Numbered from the stretch's first letter, positions 48,257-58,899 are shown. The stretch is DNA of 64,000 nt from Apoderus coryli (GCA_911728435.2 OU452201.1:5456001-5520000); one strand, 5' to 3'. Program-made: numbers and translations. The notes: generated from the sequence alone by a model not told the origin.

Positions 48257-49357
48257 CAAGGTGAGGCAAAAAAAGTCATCCGATGTTGTTTGGCTCTCTT
48301 TTATTTTCTAAATGAAAAACTTATTGGTCAAGTCGAGAAGATTATATCGGCCAAATGGGCGCCATCACAATACGGGCTCGTTTTATGGCACTTCGTAGAG
48401 AACTTCGGGCGACAGATTCTCGCACTCGTGTAGAATGGTGTCCTTGAGGGCTTCCAGAGTCTCGGCCTTGTTTACGTAAACACGGGACTTCAAAAAACCC
48501 CACAAAAAAAGTCTGGAACGCTTAAATCGGTCGATCTTGCGGGCCAGTGCAAATCGCCAAAACGGGAGATGAGGCGACCCGCGAACGCTGCCTTCAGAAT
48601 ATCGGTTGTGGCTCGCGCAGTATGTGCCGTTGCTCCCATATGTCCCGATGACTCCTCCAGCGTGAACAGCGCACCATACAGTCACTTTGAGCGGGTGTAA
48701 TGGCTCCTCGTGCAACAGTCGTGCCTCAGAAGCGATAGTTTTGCTTGTTCACGTAACCGCTGAGGTGGAAATGAGCCTCATCGCTCATTATGATTTTGGT
48801 CGAAAAATCGTCCACTTCTTTTTAGAGATTGAGGATGGCTTGGACGTAGGTTACGCGCATTTGGCGGTCGACAGGCAGCAGCTGTTGCACGGACTGGATG
48901 ACTTTGTACGGGAACATGCGCAGGTCAGGGGCGTCCGGCTGATAGCTAATTGCATGGCACGGCGTCTGGTCGATGTTTCCGGCGACAGCTCGGCAACAGC
49001 GGCGATATTCTCGGCAGAAAGGGTGCTCCGGTGCCGGCCACTCTTAGCAACGTCTCGTCTGGTCCCATACTCTTCAAGGTTGGTGGCCAAACGGCGGAGT
49101 GTTTGCGCAGTCGGTGCCGGACGGCCGGGGAATCGGCGACGGAATTCGCGTTGTGCCAACACCACAGACGAATTGTTACGCAAAAAACTAGAAACGATTA
49201 TTCCGCGTTCTTGGGGAGTGTACCGCTCCATGGCTTGTTCACTTGAATTCTGCATCTGTCTAGTCCACAAATGTCAAAACAGATTTGATATTGGCGGCCT
49301 TTTGCAAAAATGAGAGCATCTTCCAATCCAAGGGTGATTTCTTTTTGACTCACCTAG
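48257..49357 (-). mobile_element. G+C-rich Tc1/mariner-like element with DUF4817 transposase
   Basis: TA at 48255-48256 and 49358-49359 flank inverted ends CAAGGTGAGGCAAAAAAAGT (left) and, inward from the right, CTAGGTGAGTCAAAAAGAAA. The element is 1101 bases. Its interior is above 50% G+C by eye against roughly a third for its surroundings, and its codons are G/C-ending, so it probably came recently from another genome or an expressed, differently composed lineage. Ends and duplications are clean, yet the gene is internally deleted, so it must have been mobilised in trans or decayed after insertion. Confidence 0.88.
48385..49240 (-). pseudogene. DUF4817 helix-turn-helix transposase, deleted
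   Basis: N-terminal part (open from 49270; ATG at about 49231): MERYTPQERGIIVSSFLRNN, RRFPGRPAPTAQTLRRL, TRRRAMQLAISRTPL. Other frames give VQQLLPVDRQMRVTYVQAIL, then a stop, then STKIIMSDEAHFHLSGYVNK with the first Asp. A stop follows NYRF. The C-terminal frame (48383-48715) gives HPLKVTVWCAVHAGGVIG, then a deletion of the block carrying the second Asp (only ATAHTARATTDILKAA survives after it), DLSVPDFF (third acidic position) and LWGFLKSRVYVNKAETLEAL to the end. One T is missing at the FF/LWG join. The 208-residue plus-strand frame here is an antisense shadow. Confidence 0.85.
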
Positions 49358-49364
49358 TACATTT

Positions 49365-50840
49365 AAGAGAAAAGATTTTTTATAAGGGGAATAAAATAAA
49401 ATAGCACACGACAGATTTGCCGACGATAAAGATTTCCTTGTGTACCTCCAGCTCCGTTTTTAATATATCTTGCTGTGAGGGCGGTCGGGTGGTTTGGGAG
49501 TTTAAAGTAGAACTATAAATTTAGTGCGATTTATGCGAGAAAACCAGCATTATAGTTGCCTTTTTCCTCGTTTTCACAAACTGTACCGTTTCTGTGCCAT
49601 TTGTGAAAAAGAATTTTCATATCATATGGAAAACAGACAGCAATGTATACTGTGAAAATATTTAAATCGGAACGTAATATGTTTATGCCTTTTGTGAATT
49701 TGCGTTCAGTTGCAAAGGAATGACAGAGCATATTATATGCATATAGGTTGTATTTTATTTCCAAAAGTGTAGGATCACAGTTCGTTAGTCCTCCATCTGA
49801 TGATCGCCTGAAGCACCCGTGTATAACTGTTACTATTTTGAAAATTTAGCTTACACCAAACCCAACAAGCTTTAGATAAAAATTTCAACGAATGCAGTTA
49901 TTTTTTACCACATTAACGCAAATGGTACATAATATGCCCATATTCAAGGTGTGAAAACGTTTACATTGATTCGCTGGCGAAAACCCAATTTATATACATA
50001 CACACTCGGGACTTTTGTGTTGGCGAGTGAGAGAGAGCAATTTGCATTTAATAGGATATAAAACCAAACATAGAGGGCGCTTTTAATAGGGTTAACATGC
50101 ATATCCCACTTTGGTTGCGGCCCATTTTGTAATATGCTTGTGTAAAGAGAGAGGTACCTTATAATACTAGTCCGATGCAAGGGCTATAAATAAGGTTTTG
50201 TGTATATACTGTACAATATATATTGAAGTTGGTTGCTTTACTCTTAATGGATGTGTGGGATTAGACTGACGGGATTTCAGGAACGACAAATTGTGTAAGG
50301 TTACATGACGGTCGCGTTATCACAATCTTCCTAAGATTATTTAGTATGTAAAAAACGAAGAAGCAAACACAATAATCATGTCCAAATATAAACATTTCCA
50401 CTCGAACTCGTAATATAATAAACAAATACATTTTATAGTGTTGAGGTGTCCTATCACCTGTAATAAGACGCACGGGCAATGGAATTTACTTTTGTCCGAT
50501 CCTGTATTTGTGGTTGGGTTTTATGGATGTGTCTCATAATTGTATAGTTTTCTACCTACAAATATAATCTTTCGTCAATATTTTACCACATCGGCAAGTA
50601 ATAAGGATATTATTTTGAGTGCCTATGCTAAAGGAATTGTTAGGTACCTAAAAGAACAACCTTTTTTTTTCTAATCGAGAATATTGAGTTTATGTTTATG
50701 AGTGAGCCCAAAAATAAAAGCATATATTAGAAAAGATAACCAGATGTTTCAATTATTGAGTGGTCTCACTTTTGATCCATCAAAACATCTTCATGTAAAT
50801 TAAATGTCGAAGATTTATTATTATATACAAAAGCTAGTTG
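49365..50840. other. Non-coding stretch
   Basis: No gene or element is recognised; short frames here lack homology. Confidence 0.5.
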
Positions 50841-50845
50841 GAGGG

Positions 50846-51992
50846 TGTTACGGTTTCCCATATCAAATAATATATATAATGGGCGCATAAAAAAACAATG
50901 GGTTTTTGTCCAGTCGCTGATTCGGGAGATTGAGAAGTCATTATAAAATCGTATGGTTTCTTGCTTTACAAATGGTAGTGACTGGTTAATCTCTTGAACG
51001 AACTCCAACATAAGATACCTAAGTATCAAGAACCATTATTAAAGTCGACATACAAATAAAAATGTATCTTATTTTGTGAATCTTCTCCCCCTGTAGATGT
51101 ATCTGTATATTGGGGGTATATTGTCAAAATGCCCTTTTTTCTGATTGTCTATTTTCATGCTGTAGTACCTACTATGTGATTTTTATGAGGAATTTTGGAA
51201 AGGCAATATAACGTTAAGATTAGATCCGTCCTAGCCTTGGTTGAGTTAAGACGTGTTTTTCTTAATTATATAAAGTTAAATTAAATATTTTAATTTGTTT
51301 TTGGACTTGGTATATTTTTCAGTTAAGAATTATTTTCTAGTTTTTATTTAAAGACTAAGTCCATTTCATTTTATTCTGAAGTAGTGAATTGTATAAAGTT
51401 CCGTAAGTTTTGTTAATCTTTTAATTGAAGGCCTTTTTGTTTTAATCAGTTTTTTTATATAAACTTTTAAGTTGTTTCTTTTAATAAATGAAATAAATTC
51501 AGTTTTCAATAGTAATTAAAGTTTCGTATAGGAATTAATATAATTATTCGTAATTATATTAATTTTCCTATTTTTAAGTAGTACAAGTAATAACTAAGAT
51601 TTTCTTCTAAATTTTCATTATCGCTTAATTGTTTTATTCTTTTTCTTTAATTTATACATATTTATTTCTTTGTTGTTATTCATTTTCTTTATTAGTTTTA
51701 ATTATTAAATTAGTTGTTTTTAGCCCAAAATGTTGCGTTTTATTTCTAATAAAGTTTTTGATAAATTATTGACAAAAGGGTCAACCAATTAAATATTTTC
51801 TTTTAAATACAAAGTGATCCAGAATTATAAAGGTGAGTAATTTTGCATTACTTTAATACAGATTAATAAAGCTTATTTTAGTTGTTTGTTTCTTTCATTT
51901 AATAATTTGATTCTGTTATTATTCAAGATGATATTCTTTGTTTGTTCTTCTTTATTTGAAACCGCTCGTAAAACTTGAATCGAACCGTAACA
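50846..51992 (+). mobile_element. Probable solo LTR (or terminal LTR)
   Basis: The segment starts TGTTACGGTT and ends AACCGTAACA, a perfect 10-bp inverted pair of the TG...CA type that bounds insect LTR-retrotransposon LTRs. The 1147-base interior is strikingly T-rich on this strand between about 51240 and 51930 and contains AATAAA signals near 51483. The bases before the start (TTGGAGGG) are purine-rich, like a polypurine tract, which would make this a 3' LTR. Flanking 4-6 bp are not duplicated, so a complete solo-LTR event is not proven. No pol or gag sequence lies beside it. Family uncertain (Gypsy or BEL-type). Confidence 0.55.
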
Positions 51993-51999
51993 ATTTGAA

Positions 52000-53270
52000 A
52001 AGCATATTGGGATTCATTTGGTTTGAGCTATAATATTAGTATTCTTACTGAATGTACATAATACCCGCTAATTTCAAAATGGTTACACACCTCTGTAAAT
52101 GCGTCCGACATATCATGGTACACTCTGTATAATATGCAAAAACTTAATAGTGTAAGAGGATGAAATTATGTGTAAAACTGTTGTAGCTCAGCGGTCATAG
52201 AAACCGCCGACAAAATTTGAATCGTTTGTTTTTGTATATTAAGAAGTTTAAATATGAATTTTCATCAAGTACAAGTATTTTCAACTTTTTAGACAGGGGC
52301 AATTAGCATATTTCAAAGTTAATGGCAAAAATTTACGACCACATTTGGATGACAAGAATGACCAAGGAATGTTCAAATAATAATTTATGACACGCGGCAA
52401 ATTATACATGCTCCTACATCATTTTAATTTAAACCTGTAACACCATTAAACATCTAATAGGATAATGTTCATTTTAACACTAAACATACACGGGTCTGCG
52501 TTAAATAATAAAAAAAAATGTTGTCAACAAGCTATGGCAGGGTAAAGCCCATGTAAATGTTTCATTTCCAAATGCATATTACAGATGTTGTAGAGCAGTA
52601 ATGTCGATTTGTTCTTTTTTTTATTATTTTATTCAGAGTTCGTACAGGCAACTTTTACGAGCGTGTGCGGCTCATTTTAGCGGATGTGTCATGAATAGCA
52701 AACATTTTTTGGCCTTTTTGAAACACACACAAATTCATTACATTTGATATATATATAAGTATATAGGTTCATTCAAAAATGGTTTTCAAACGACATTTTA
52801 TATGCGCTATATATACCTTTATGTCGTTTCATATTACATTCGGTCGTTTACATAATTTTACAGTGTTCAAATTATACCATACTAAACTACACTGCATTTT
52901 TGCATTCAGAAAATTGCCTTCTTATCGATAATAAAATTCAGGGCTCTAATATTGAGTAAATTATTTTTTATCTTGATGACTATGTTGGTATCCAAGGCAA
53001 ATTGTGAATCTTCAAACAGCCATACAAATTGTGAATCTTCAGCCATACTGTTGTTGTGGGCTCTTACCAGATTGTAAAAATTTTAATTTATTTACTTTTA
53101 AAAATGAGAAAAAGAAGAAAACACAAAACAAAAACAAAAATAATTGACAAATTTCCAACCATTTAACTATATTTTTATTAATTTAACAATTCAATTTATT
53201 TCCAACAAAGTAATGTGTATAAACATTTAAATCAATGTAAAACTCCCTATTAACATTTGTATGAAGTAAG
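52000..53270. other. A+T-rich non-coding stretch
   Basis: No gene is recognised. CACTCTGTATA at about 52120 is a degenerate terminus. TGTAGCTCAGCGG at 52183-52195 resembles a tRNA D-arm but has no B box after it. Confidence 0.45.
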
Positions 53271-53277
53271 ATTCCTT

Positions 53278-53320
53278 AAGCCACTGTTGATGGACGTGTA
53301 GTCCGAAACATGTCTGGCAT
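53278..53320 (+). ncRNA. Hammerhead ribozyme motif, compact Penelope-like form
   Basis: Stem I GCCA (53280-53283) pairs with TGGC (53315-53318). The core reads CTGTTGA (53284-53290; consensus CUGANGA, one change at the second A), T, stem II GGAC-GTGTA-GTCC (53292-53304, four perfect pairs), GAA, stem III AC-AT-GT (two pairs, 53308-53313) and the canonical cleavage base C after GU at 53314. All three stems and the GAAA/GUC parts are present; the core substitution probably abolishes cleavage. Such minimal stem III hammerheads are known from the terminal repeats of Penelope-like retroelements and from retrozymes. No Penelope coding sequence was seen nearby. Confidence 0.65.
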
Positions 53321-53324
53321 TTAA

Positions 53325-53720
53325 AAACAAGGTTTTAACCTATATATATATATAGATCATTTTGTGGAGTAGACGTCGTTTTATTCAAATCATACTATTC
53401 ACTCCTCAATAGATGGATTACTTCAGAAAATTTCCTTTAATATTTTGTAGGAACTGTCTAAATGACAATAAAGTCGCAATTGTCTCTATGTCTATGGCGT
53501 GTGTTGCCTGATCTGACAATTGAACATCGAGTAACTAGCCGGGGAAAACCAGACGTAAGAAAATGTAATCAGGGATTTTCTTATCATCTTTTGACAAAAA
53601 TATTACTGAAGTTAGGCAAAATCCCCGACGACCACGACAATGATATTTAAAATGAAGCTAGTGGCTTTATAATTAATAAAGAAATGACAAATATTGAAAA
53701 AAATATAAAATATGCGAATT
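53325..53720. other. Sequence downstream of the hammerhead motif
   Basis: It contains a TA run at 53341-53354 and TTTTGTGGAGTAGACGTCG, probably the rest of a terminal repeat of the retroelement that carried the hammerhead. The open frame at 53462-53650 has no known homology. Confidence 0.35.
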
Positions 53721-53726
53721 ATACAT

Positions 53727-54199
53727 GTGTCCATGGATAGAGTTTGGAAGAGGAAAAACTTTTTTATTTGTAGATTTAGAAGAAAAAGTCATTCTTTATA
53801 AAAACGTCTGCTTGTGTCGAAACTACAATTTCAAATACCAAATTTACGATTACTATACAGGGTATATCAAAAATAACATTTTTAATGATTTTGATTTTTT
53901 TGTTTTTTTTTAATTTTATGAAAATATTTTCAAAATCGTGATTTATTACACCAATTGTGCAAAAAACACTAATAAACTTTTTTCTCACAGTGGGTAATTA
54001 AAATAATAAAATTAAAAAAAAAACAAGGAAATCAAACTCATTAAAAATGTTATTTTTGATATACCCTGTATAGTAATCGTAGATTTCGTACTCGAAATTG
54101 TAGTTTTGACACAAGCAGACGTTTTTATAAAGAATGACTTTTTCTTCTAAATCTAAAAATAAAAAATTTTTTGCTCTTCCAAACTCTATCCGTGGACAC
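53727..54199. mobile_element. Foldback (palindromic) MITE
   Basis: It begins GTGTCCATGGATAGAGTTTG and ends with the near-complement CAAACTCTATCCGTGGACAC. The two arms of about 200-265 bases match through GATTTAGAAGAAAAAGTCAT, TCTTTATAAAAACGTCTGCT, AATTTACGATTACTATACAG and ATATCAAAAATAACATTTTT, and meet at an A/T-rich centre near 54000. No coding capacity; frames here are arm shadows. Confidence 0.85.
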
Positions 54200-54893
54200 A
54201 AAAACTTTTTTATTTGTCGATTTAGAAGAAAAAGTCATTCTTTATAAAAACGTCTGCTTGTGTCGAAACTACAATTTCAAATGCCAAATTTACGATTACT
54301 ATACAGGATATATCAAAAATAACATTTTTAATGATTTTGATTTTTTTGTTTTTTTTTTTAATTTTCCAAACCGTGATTTATTACACCAATTGTGCAAAAA
54401 ACACTAACTTTTTTCTCAAAGTGGTTAATTTCATAGCTACTATTAAAATAATAAAATTAAAAAAAAAAAAAACAAGGAAATCAAAATCATTCCAAGGTGT
54501 CCACGGATAGAGTTTGGAAGAGCAAAAACTTTTTTATTTGTAGATTTAGAAGAAAAAGTCATTCTTTATAAAAACGTCTGCTTGTGTTCAAACTACAAAT
54601 CAAATACCAAATTTACGATTACTATACAGGGTATATCAAAAATAAATTTTTAATGATTTTGATGTCCTTGTTTTTTTAATTTTATTATTTTAATAGTAGC
54701 TATGAAATTAACCACTTTGAGAAAAAAGTTTATTAGTATTTTTTGCACAATTGGTGTAATAAATCACGATTTTGAAAATATTTTCATAAAATTAAAAAAA
54801 ACAAAAAAATCAAAATCATTAAAAATGTTATTATTGATATACCCTGTATAGTAATCGTAAATTTGGTAGTAGAAATTATAGTTTCGAACGCAA
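54200..54893. mobile_element. Further foldback MITE arms, nested or tandem
   Basis: Three more arms of the same family follow without a gap: a plus arm at 54200-54475 lacking the first 30 bases, a plus arm from about 54498 (GTGTCCACGGATAGAGTTTG) to 54665, and a minus arm at about 54668-54893 ending in TTCGAACGCAAAAACCCA rather than the usual end. The order plus-minus-plus-plus-minus suggests insertion of copies into each other or unequal exchange. Confidence 0.75.
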
Positions 54894-54899
54894 AAACCC

Positions 54900-55235
54900 A
54901 AAGAAAATAAAATAATTTTTAAAATTGAAGATTTTAATTAAATTCCAGCAAGAAAACTTTTTGATTTAAAAAGGTTAGCAGATGAAAGAAATAATTAAAG
55001 TATACAATGTTTCCAGTATCGTACAAATTTGGGCTATTGTAAGGTACTTCGTACCCCTTTCGCACGTCACTGATTTCAGTAAAAGTGATGTTTTTACTGT
55101 GGAATTATTCCAATATTGGTCAAAACCTTCAACATAAAATATTTAGAAAAAATATTTAATATTTTTTCAGTAATAGCTAAGAATACGTCTTATTTGTCTA
55201 ACTTTGAAAATCATTTACTAGCTAACGAAGGGTCA
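54900..55235. other. A+T-rich non-coding stretch
   Basis: Nothing certain is seen. It may be the decayed upstream part of the hAT transposase relic that follows. Confidence 0.35.
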
Positions 55236-55237
55236 CT

Positions 55238-55375
55238 GTTCCGATGACCATCGCAGACGCAGAACTAAGCTTTTCGATTAAAAAGAATTAAGACATTCTT
55301 GCGCAATTCAATGGACGAAGGACGCAACTCTGGCAGTTTATTTCAATTGAAAGCGAATTTATTAAACAAATTCCA
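55238..55375 (+). pseudogene. hAT transposase C-terminal dimerisation relic
   Basis: The plus strand reads VPMTIADAELSFSIKK, then in shifted frames KTFLRNSMDEGR and QFISIESEFI. This matches the conserved C-terminal hAT block (P.T.A.AERSFS.LK.IK...RS.M...RL..L...SIE), which mediates dimer formation. Stops and frame changes make it non-functional. A non-autonomous hAT element lies 2 kb to the right, but this relic is too short to link the two. Confidence 0.6.
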
Positions 55376-55431
55376 AATTTTAGCTGTTATTTTAACCTGG
55401 TCAATATAAAATCATGTACTTATATCCTATG

Positions 55432-55520
55432 TTAATATTACTAATAACGTTTTTTTTTTTCTTTTACAGGTAAGCCAAATTGTATTGAAAGAATTTCCTT
55501 AAATTGGTAGGTAAGTAACT
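55432..55520 (+). repeat. Dispersed repeat with tandem splice-like motif, copy B
   Basis: TTTTTTTTTTCTTTTACAG|GTAAGC at 55451-55475 followed by AGGTAAGTAACT at about 55509 matches copy A at 20405-20475. It lies just after the hAT relic, so it may be hAT 3' sequence. Confidence 0.5.
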
Positions 55521-55754
55521 TATTCTTAACACATGGCAAACAATTACAATGTACAAATGTGTATAAAATAGACTCACTATTTTAAAAGTTAAAATTATAG
55601 TACTCGTCCAAAAAATAAAATGAGTTATTCGTAGAATAGATTTAATTCCAACCACAAATGACTGGTGGCAGGTCTCACACATGTCTAGCCAAAGCATTAA
55701 ATAACTTCGGAGCATAAATATAATAAAATCTTGTATTGAGATCGAGCAAAACTA

Positions 55755-56212
55755 TTTCCCCGACATGTGGAAAACATCAATTGTAAATCATTTTTCCAAA
55801 GTTTTCAGTCCACAAGCCTATTCTCATCTAAGAACTATCAGCCTCTTGCCAGTTTTTAGTAAAATTCAAGAAAAAGCTGTGGAATTTCTACTTTTCTACT
55901 TCACAATTAGTAAGTTATTCCCAGAAATTCAATCCGGTTTTCGCCCTGGGTATAGTAGAACGTGTCAGCTTCTTTCTGATAATATTTTAGGCCACTGGAA
56001 CAAAAAAGAGCCACAGGTCTAACTTTAATAAATATGTCTAAGGCTTTTGATAAAGTTAACAACTACTGTGTGCAAAGCTCGAGTATTAGGGAGTTGAAGC
56101 CACTGGTATAGAATTTTTTAAATCATATCTATCAAACCGACATCCCCCAAAGTGCTCCTGTCAAATCTGGCGTACCGCAAGGTGCAATTCTGGGGTCAAT
56201 TTTGTTTTTAAG
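55755..56212 (+). pseudogene. Non-LTR retrotransposon reverse transcriptase relic
   Basis: The open frame from 55765 reads HLRTISLLPVFSKIQEKAVE (the RPISLL..K..E block) and IQSGFRPGYSRTCQLL. After a stop the next frame has LTLINMSKAFDKVN (motif A with the catalytic Asp), and near 56160-56210 VKSGVPQGAILGSILF (motif B). The stretch between A and B is shortened and nothing resembling motif C (YADD) follows. A Jockey-like LINE on the plus strand, dead, unrelated in detail to the one at 13.7 kb. Confidence 0.8.
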
Positions 56213-56214
56213 AT

Positions 56215-57420
56215 ATCGCTCTCATCTAGGCCTAATCCTGTCATACGTTTCTTAAGCCGACAATTTGTTCTTACTGAGTTCCAAACAGATTTTGAATCTT
56301 TGATGATTGAAGTTTCCTTGAAGGTGTGTTTCCCTATTTCGCTAAGCCGCAGAACAGTTCAGGCCCTACAAAAGGGGGGTTGACAAAGATTGTCAAATCG
56401 ATTAAGGGGTTCCAAATTAGAATTTAATTTATTCACTAACTTTGACGAGGGGTGTAATAAGTATTAGAGTATGTAGGAGTTCGAACCTACGTACCTCCGG
56501 TTCACCCCGTAGACAACCCCGACAGCAATCATTACCATAAAACGTTTTAATATTCGAAAAAAGTATTTGTGCGCAAATTCAGATACTCAATATTCCTTAA
56601 TGCATTTGGCGGCTTTCATACACAAAACACTCAAAATAAAAATGAAAAAAAGAGCTTTCAGAAAAGCCGAAAATTTGTATTTACATTTTGTTATCTTTAA
56701 ATCACGATGAGCGAGGGAGAAATAAGGGATTTGAGCATTTTCAACATTTTAGTATTTTCATTTGTCGGTTCACTTAAACGTTTTTTTTTATATATTTTCC
56801 AATCTAGGGAGAAATGTATGTATTCAAAACCGGACGGAAAAGGTTTTTATCGACTTGAAAAGTTCACTATCATTTATTAGAGGTGTCTGGTTTGATTTTA
56901 TTAGAAACATTAAAGTCCATTAAAATTTTAGATGTTTACAAAATGTTTAGGGTATACACTATTAAAAGATTTACTTACTATAGGAGGTGATATTACAACA
57001 CTTTTTTTTCAAGACCATGCATTGTTTATAGATTTATTAGGCTCAATAATTAAGAACACAATACAACAGCTGTTCTTATTGTTAAACATGTTACCTCAAC
57101 AAGGCGTTAATTTTATAATTTAATCAACGTTTATTTCTATGGTGCTCAGTTATATCTAATTATTATTTTAAATACTAATACGTACAATTATTATAGGTTC
57201 TAAACTTTGTGCAATCTTTGATTACACAGGGCATTATTATCATTAGACAAGGTAAACTATCACTTAGTAGAAAAATTTGGAGGTAGAGAAAAATAAGAGT
57301 AAAAAGAATCGCCTTGGGTAGTAGTAGTAACTAAAGATGCGACATGCGACTGATCCAAGATTAGAGAATTACCAATATGTCGTTTGACTAAAATTATATT
57401 TTGATTTAGTCAGTCTCCAA
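56215..57420. other. Non-coding stretch
   Basis: No gene is recognised. The frame at 56932-57123 has no homology I know. Confidence 0.5.
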
Positions 57421-57434
57421 GGTATAGCGTAGAG

Positions 57435-58886
57435 CAGTGGTCGCGTGAATGTATATAATGTACAGTGAGCTACTTTTGTACAGTGTTTTGGGGGCCTTGG
57501 TGTGGTATAGGACGCTATCATACAGAACCTAATCAAGTCCTAAGAAATGATCCTTAATGACCGTTTAGGCGTATGTCGTTTGACATGAAGATATCCCTTC
57601 ATAATATCATTGTTCTGCGTAAATTTCACGACCCCATTATTAGGAAAAGAGATTTCAATTTTTTGGGACCTTTCTTTGGTATAGGACACTATCATACAGG
57701 ACCTAATCAAGACCTAAGAAATTATCCTTAATGACCGTTTAGGCGTATGTCGTTTGACATGAAGATATCCCTTCATAATACCATTGTCCTGCGTAAATTT
57801 CACGACCCCATTATTAGGAAAACAGATTTCAATTTTTTTGGGGCCTTTGTTTGGTATAGGACGCTATCATAGAGGACCTAATCAAAACCTAAGAAACTAT
57901 CCTTAATGACCGTTCCGAAGAATGTCGTTTAGCATGCAAATAGCCCTTCATAATATCATTGTCCTGCGTAAATTTCACGACCCCATTATTAGGAAAACAG
58001 ATTTCAATTTTTTGGGGCCTTGGTTTGGTATAGGACGCAATCATACAGGACCTAATCAAAACCTAAGAAACTACCCTTAATGACCGTTCCGAAGAATGTC
58101 GTTTGACATGCAAATAGCCCTTCATAATATCATTGTCCTGCGTAAATTTCACGACCCCATTATTAGGAAAACAGATTTCAATTTTTTTGGGGCCTTTGTT
58201 TGGTATAGGACGCTATCATAGAGGACCTAATCAAAACCTAAGAAACTATCCTTAATGACCGTTCCGAAGAATGTCGTTTAGCATGCAAATAGCCCTTCAT
58301 AATATCATTGTCCTGCGTAAATTTCACGACCCCATTATTAGGAAAACAGATTTCAATTTTTTGGGGCCTTGGTTTGGTATAGGACGCAATCATACAGGAC
58401 CTAATCAAAACCTAAGAAACTACCCTTAATGACCGTTCCGAAGAATGTCGTTTGGCATGCAAATAGCCCTTCATAATATCATTGTCCTGCGTAAATTTCA
58501 CGACCCCATTATTAGGAAAACAGATTTCAATTTTTTGGGGCCTTGGTTTGGTATAGGACGCAATCATACAGGACCTAATCAAAACCTAAGAAACTACCCT
58601 TAATGACCGTTCCGAAGAATGTCGTTTGGCATGCAAATAGCCCTTCATAATATCATTGTCCTGCGTAAATTTCACGACCCCATTATTAGGAAAACAGATT
58701 TCAATTTTTTGGGGCGTTGGTTTGGTATAGGACGCTATCATACAGGACCTAATCAAGACCTAAGAAACTATCCTTAATTAGGAATCCTCCGCATGTCGTT
58801 TGGCATGTAGATAGATATGTTGGGAGCTACCAGAATTCTCTTCGCGAGCTACCAGGGGCTCGCGATCGACGGGTTGGCGACCACTG
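57435..58886. mobile_element. Non-autonomous hAT element carrying a tandem array
   Basis: The 8-bp direct repeat GCGTAGAG lies immediately outside both ends (57427-57434 and 58887-58894), the size hAT transposases make. The ends are perfect 10-bp inverted repeats, CAGTGGTCGC at 57435-57444 and its complement GCGACCACTG at 58877-58886; the right end continues inward as CAACCCGTCGATCGCGAGCC, a familiar hAT end. GAGCTAC occurs near both ends. The 1452-base element has no transposase; nearly all of the interior is the 174-bp tandem repeat. Confidence 0.93.
57478..58811 (+). repeat. 174-bp tandem repeat, about 8 units
   Basis: GGTATAGGAC starts units at 57504, 57678, 57853, 58027, 58202, 58376, 58550 and 58724, giving steps of 174 or 175. 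Each unit holds CCTAATCAA.ACCTAAGAAA, CCTTAATGACCGTT, AATGTCGTTT, CTTCATAATATCATTGTCCT, GCGTAAATTTCACGACCCCA and TTTCAATTTTTTGGGGCCTT. Units 3 and 5 share private variants (CATAGAGGACC, GTTTAGCATGC), and units 4, 6 and 7 share others (GACGCAATCAT, ACTACCCTTAATG), so a two-unit (about 349-bp) block has been duplicated. Confidence 0.97.
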
Positions 58887-58899
58887 GCGTAGAGGGTTG

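Noticed and set aside
48687..49313. Longest open frame in the window (208 residues, plus strand)
   Set aside because: It is antisense to the G+C-rich DUF4817 transposase, whose own motifs are on the minus strand.
52183..52230. tRNA D-arm-like TGTAGCTCAGCGG
   Set aside because: No B box or T-arm follows at the right distance.
56478..56510. tRNA T-arm-like GTAGG-AGTTCGAA-CCTAC
   Set aside because: The loop is one base too long and no D-arm or anticodon arm can be placed on either strand.
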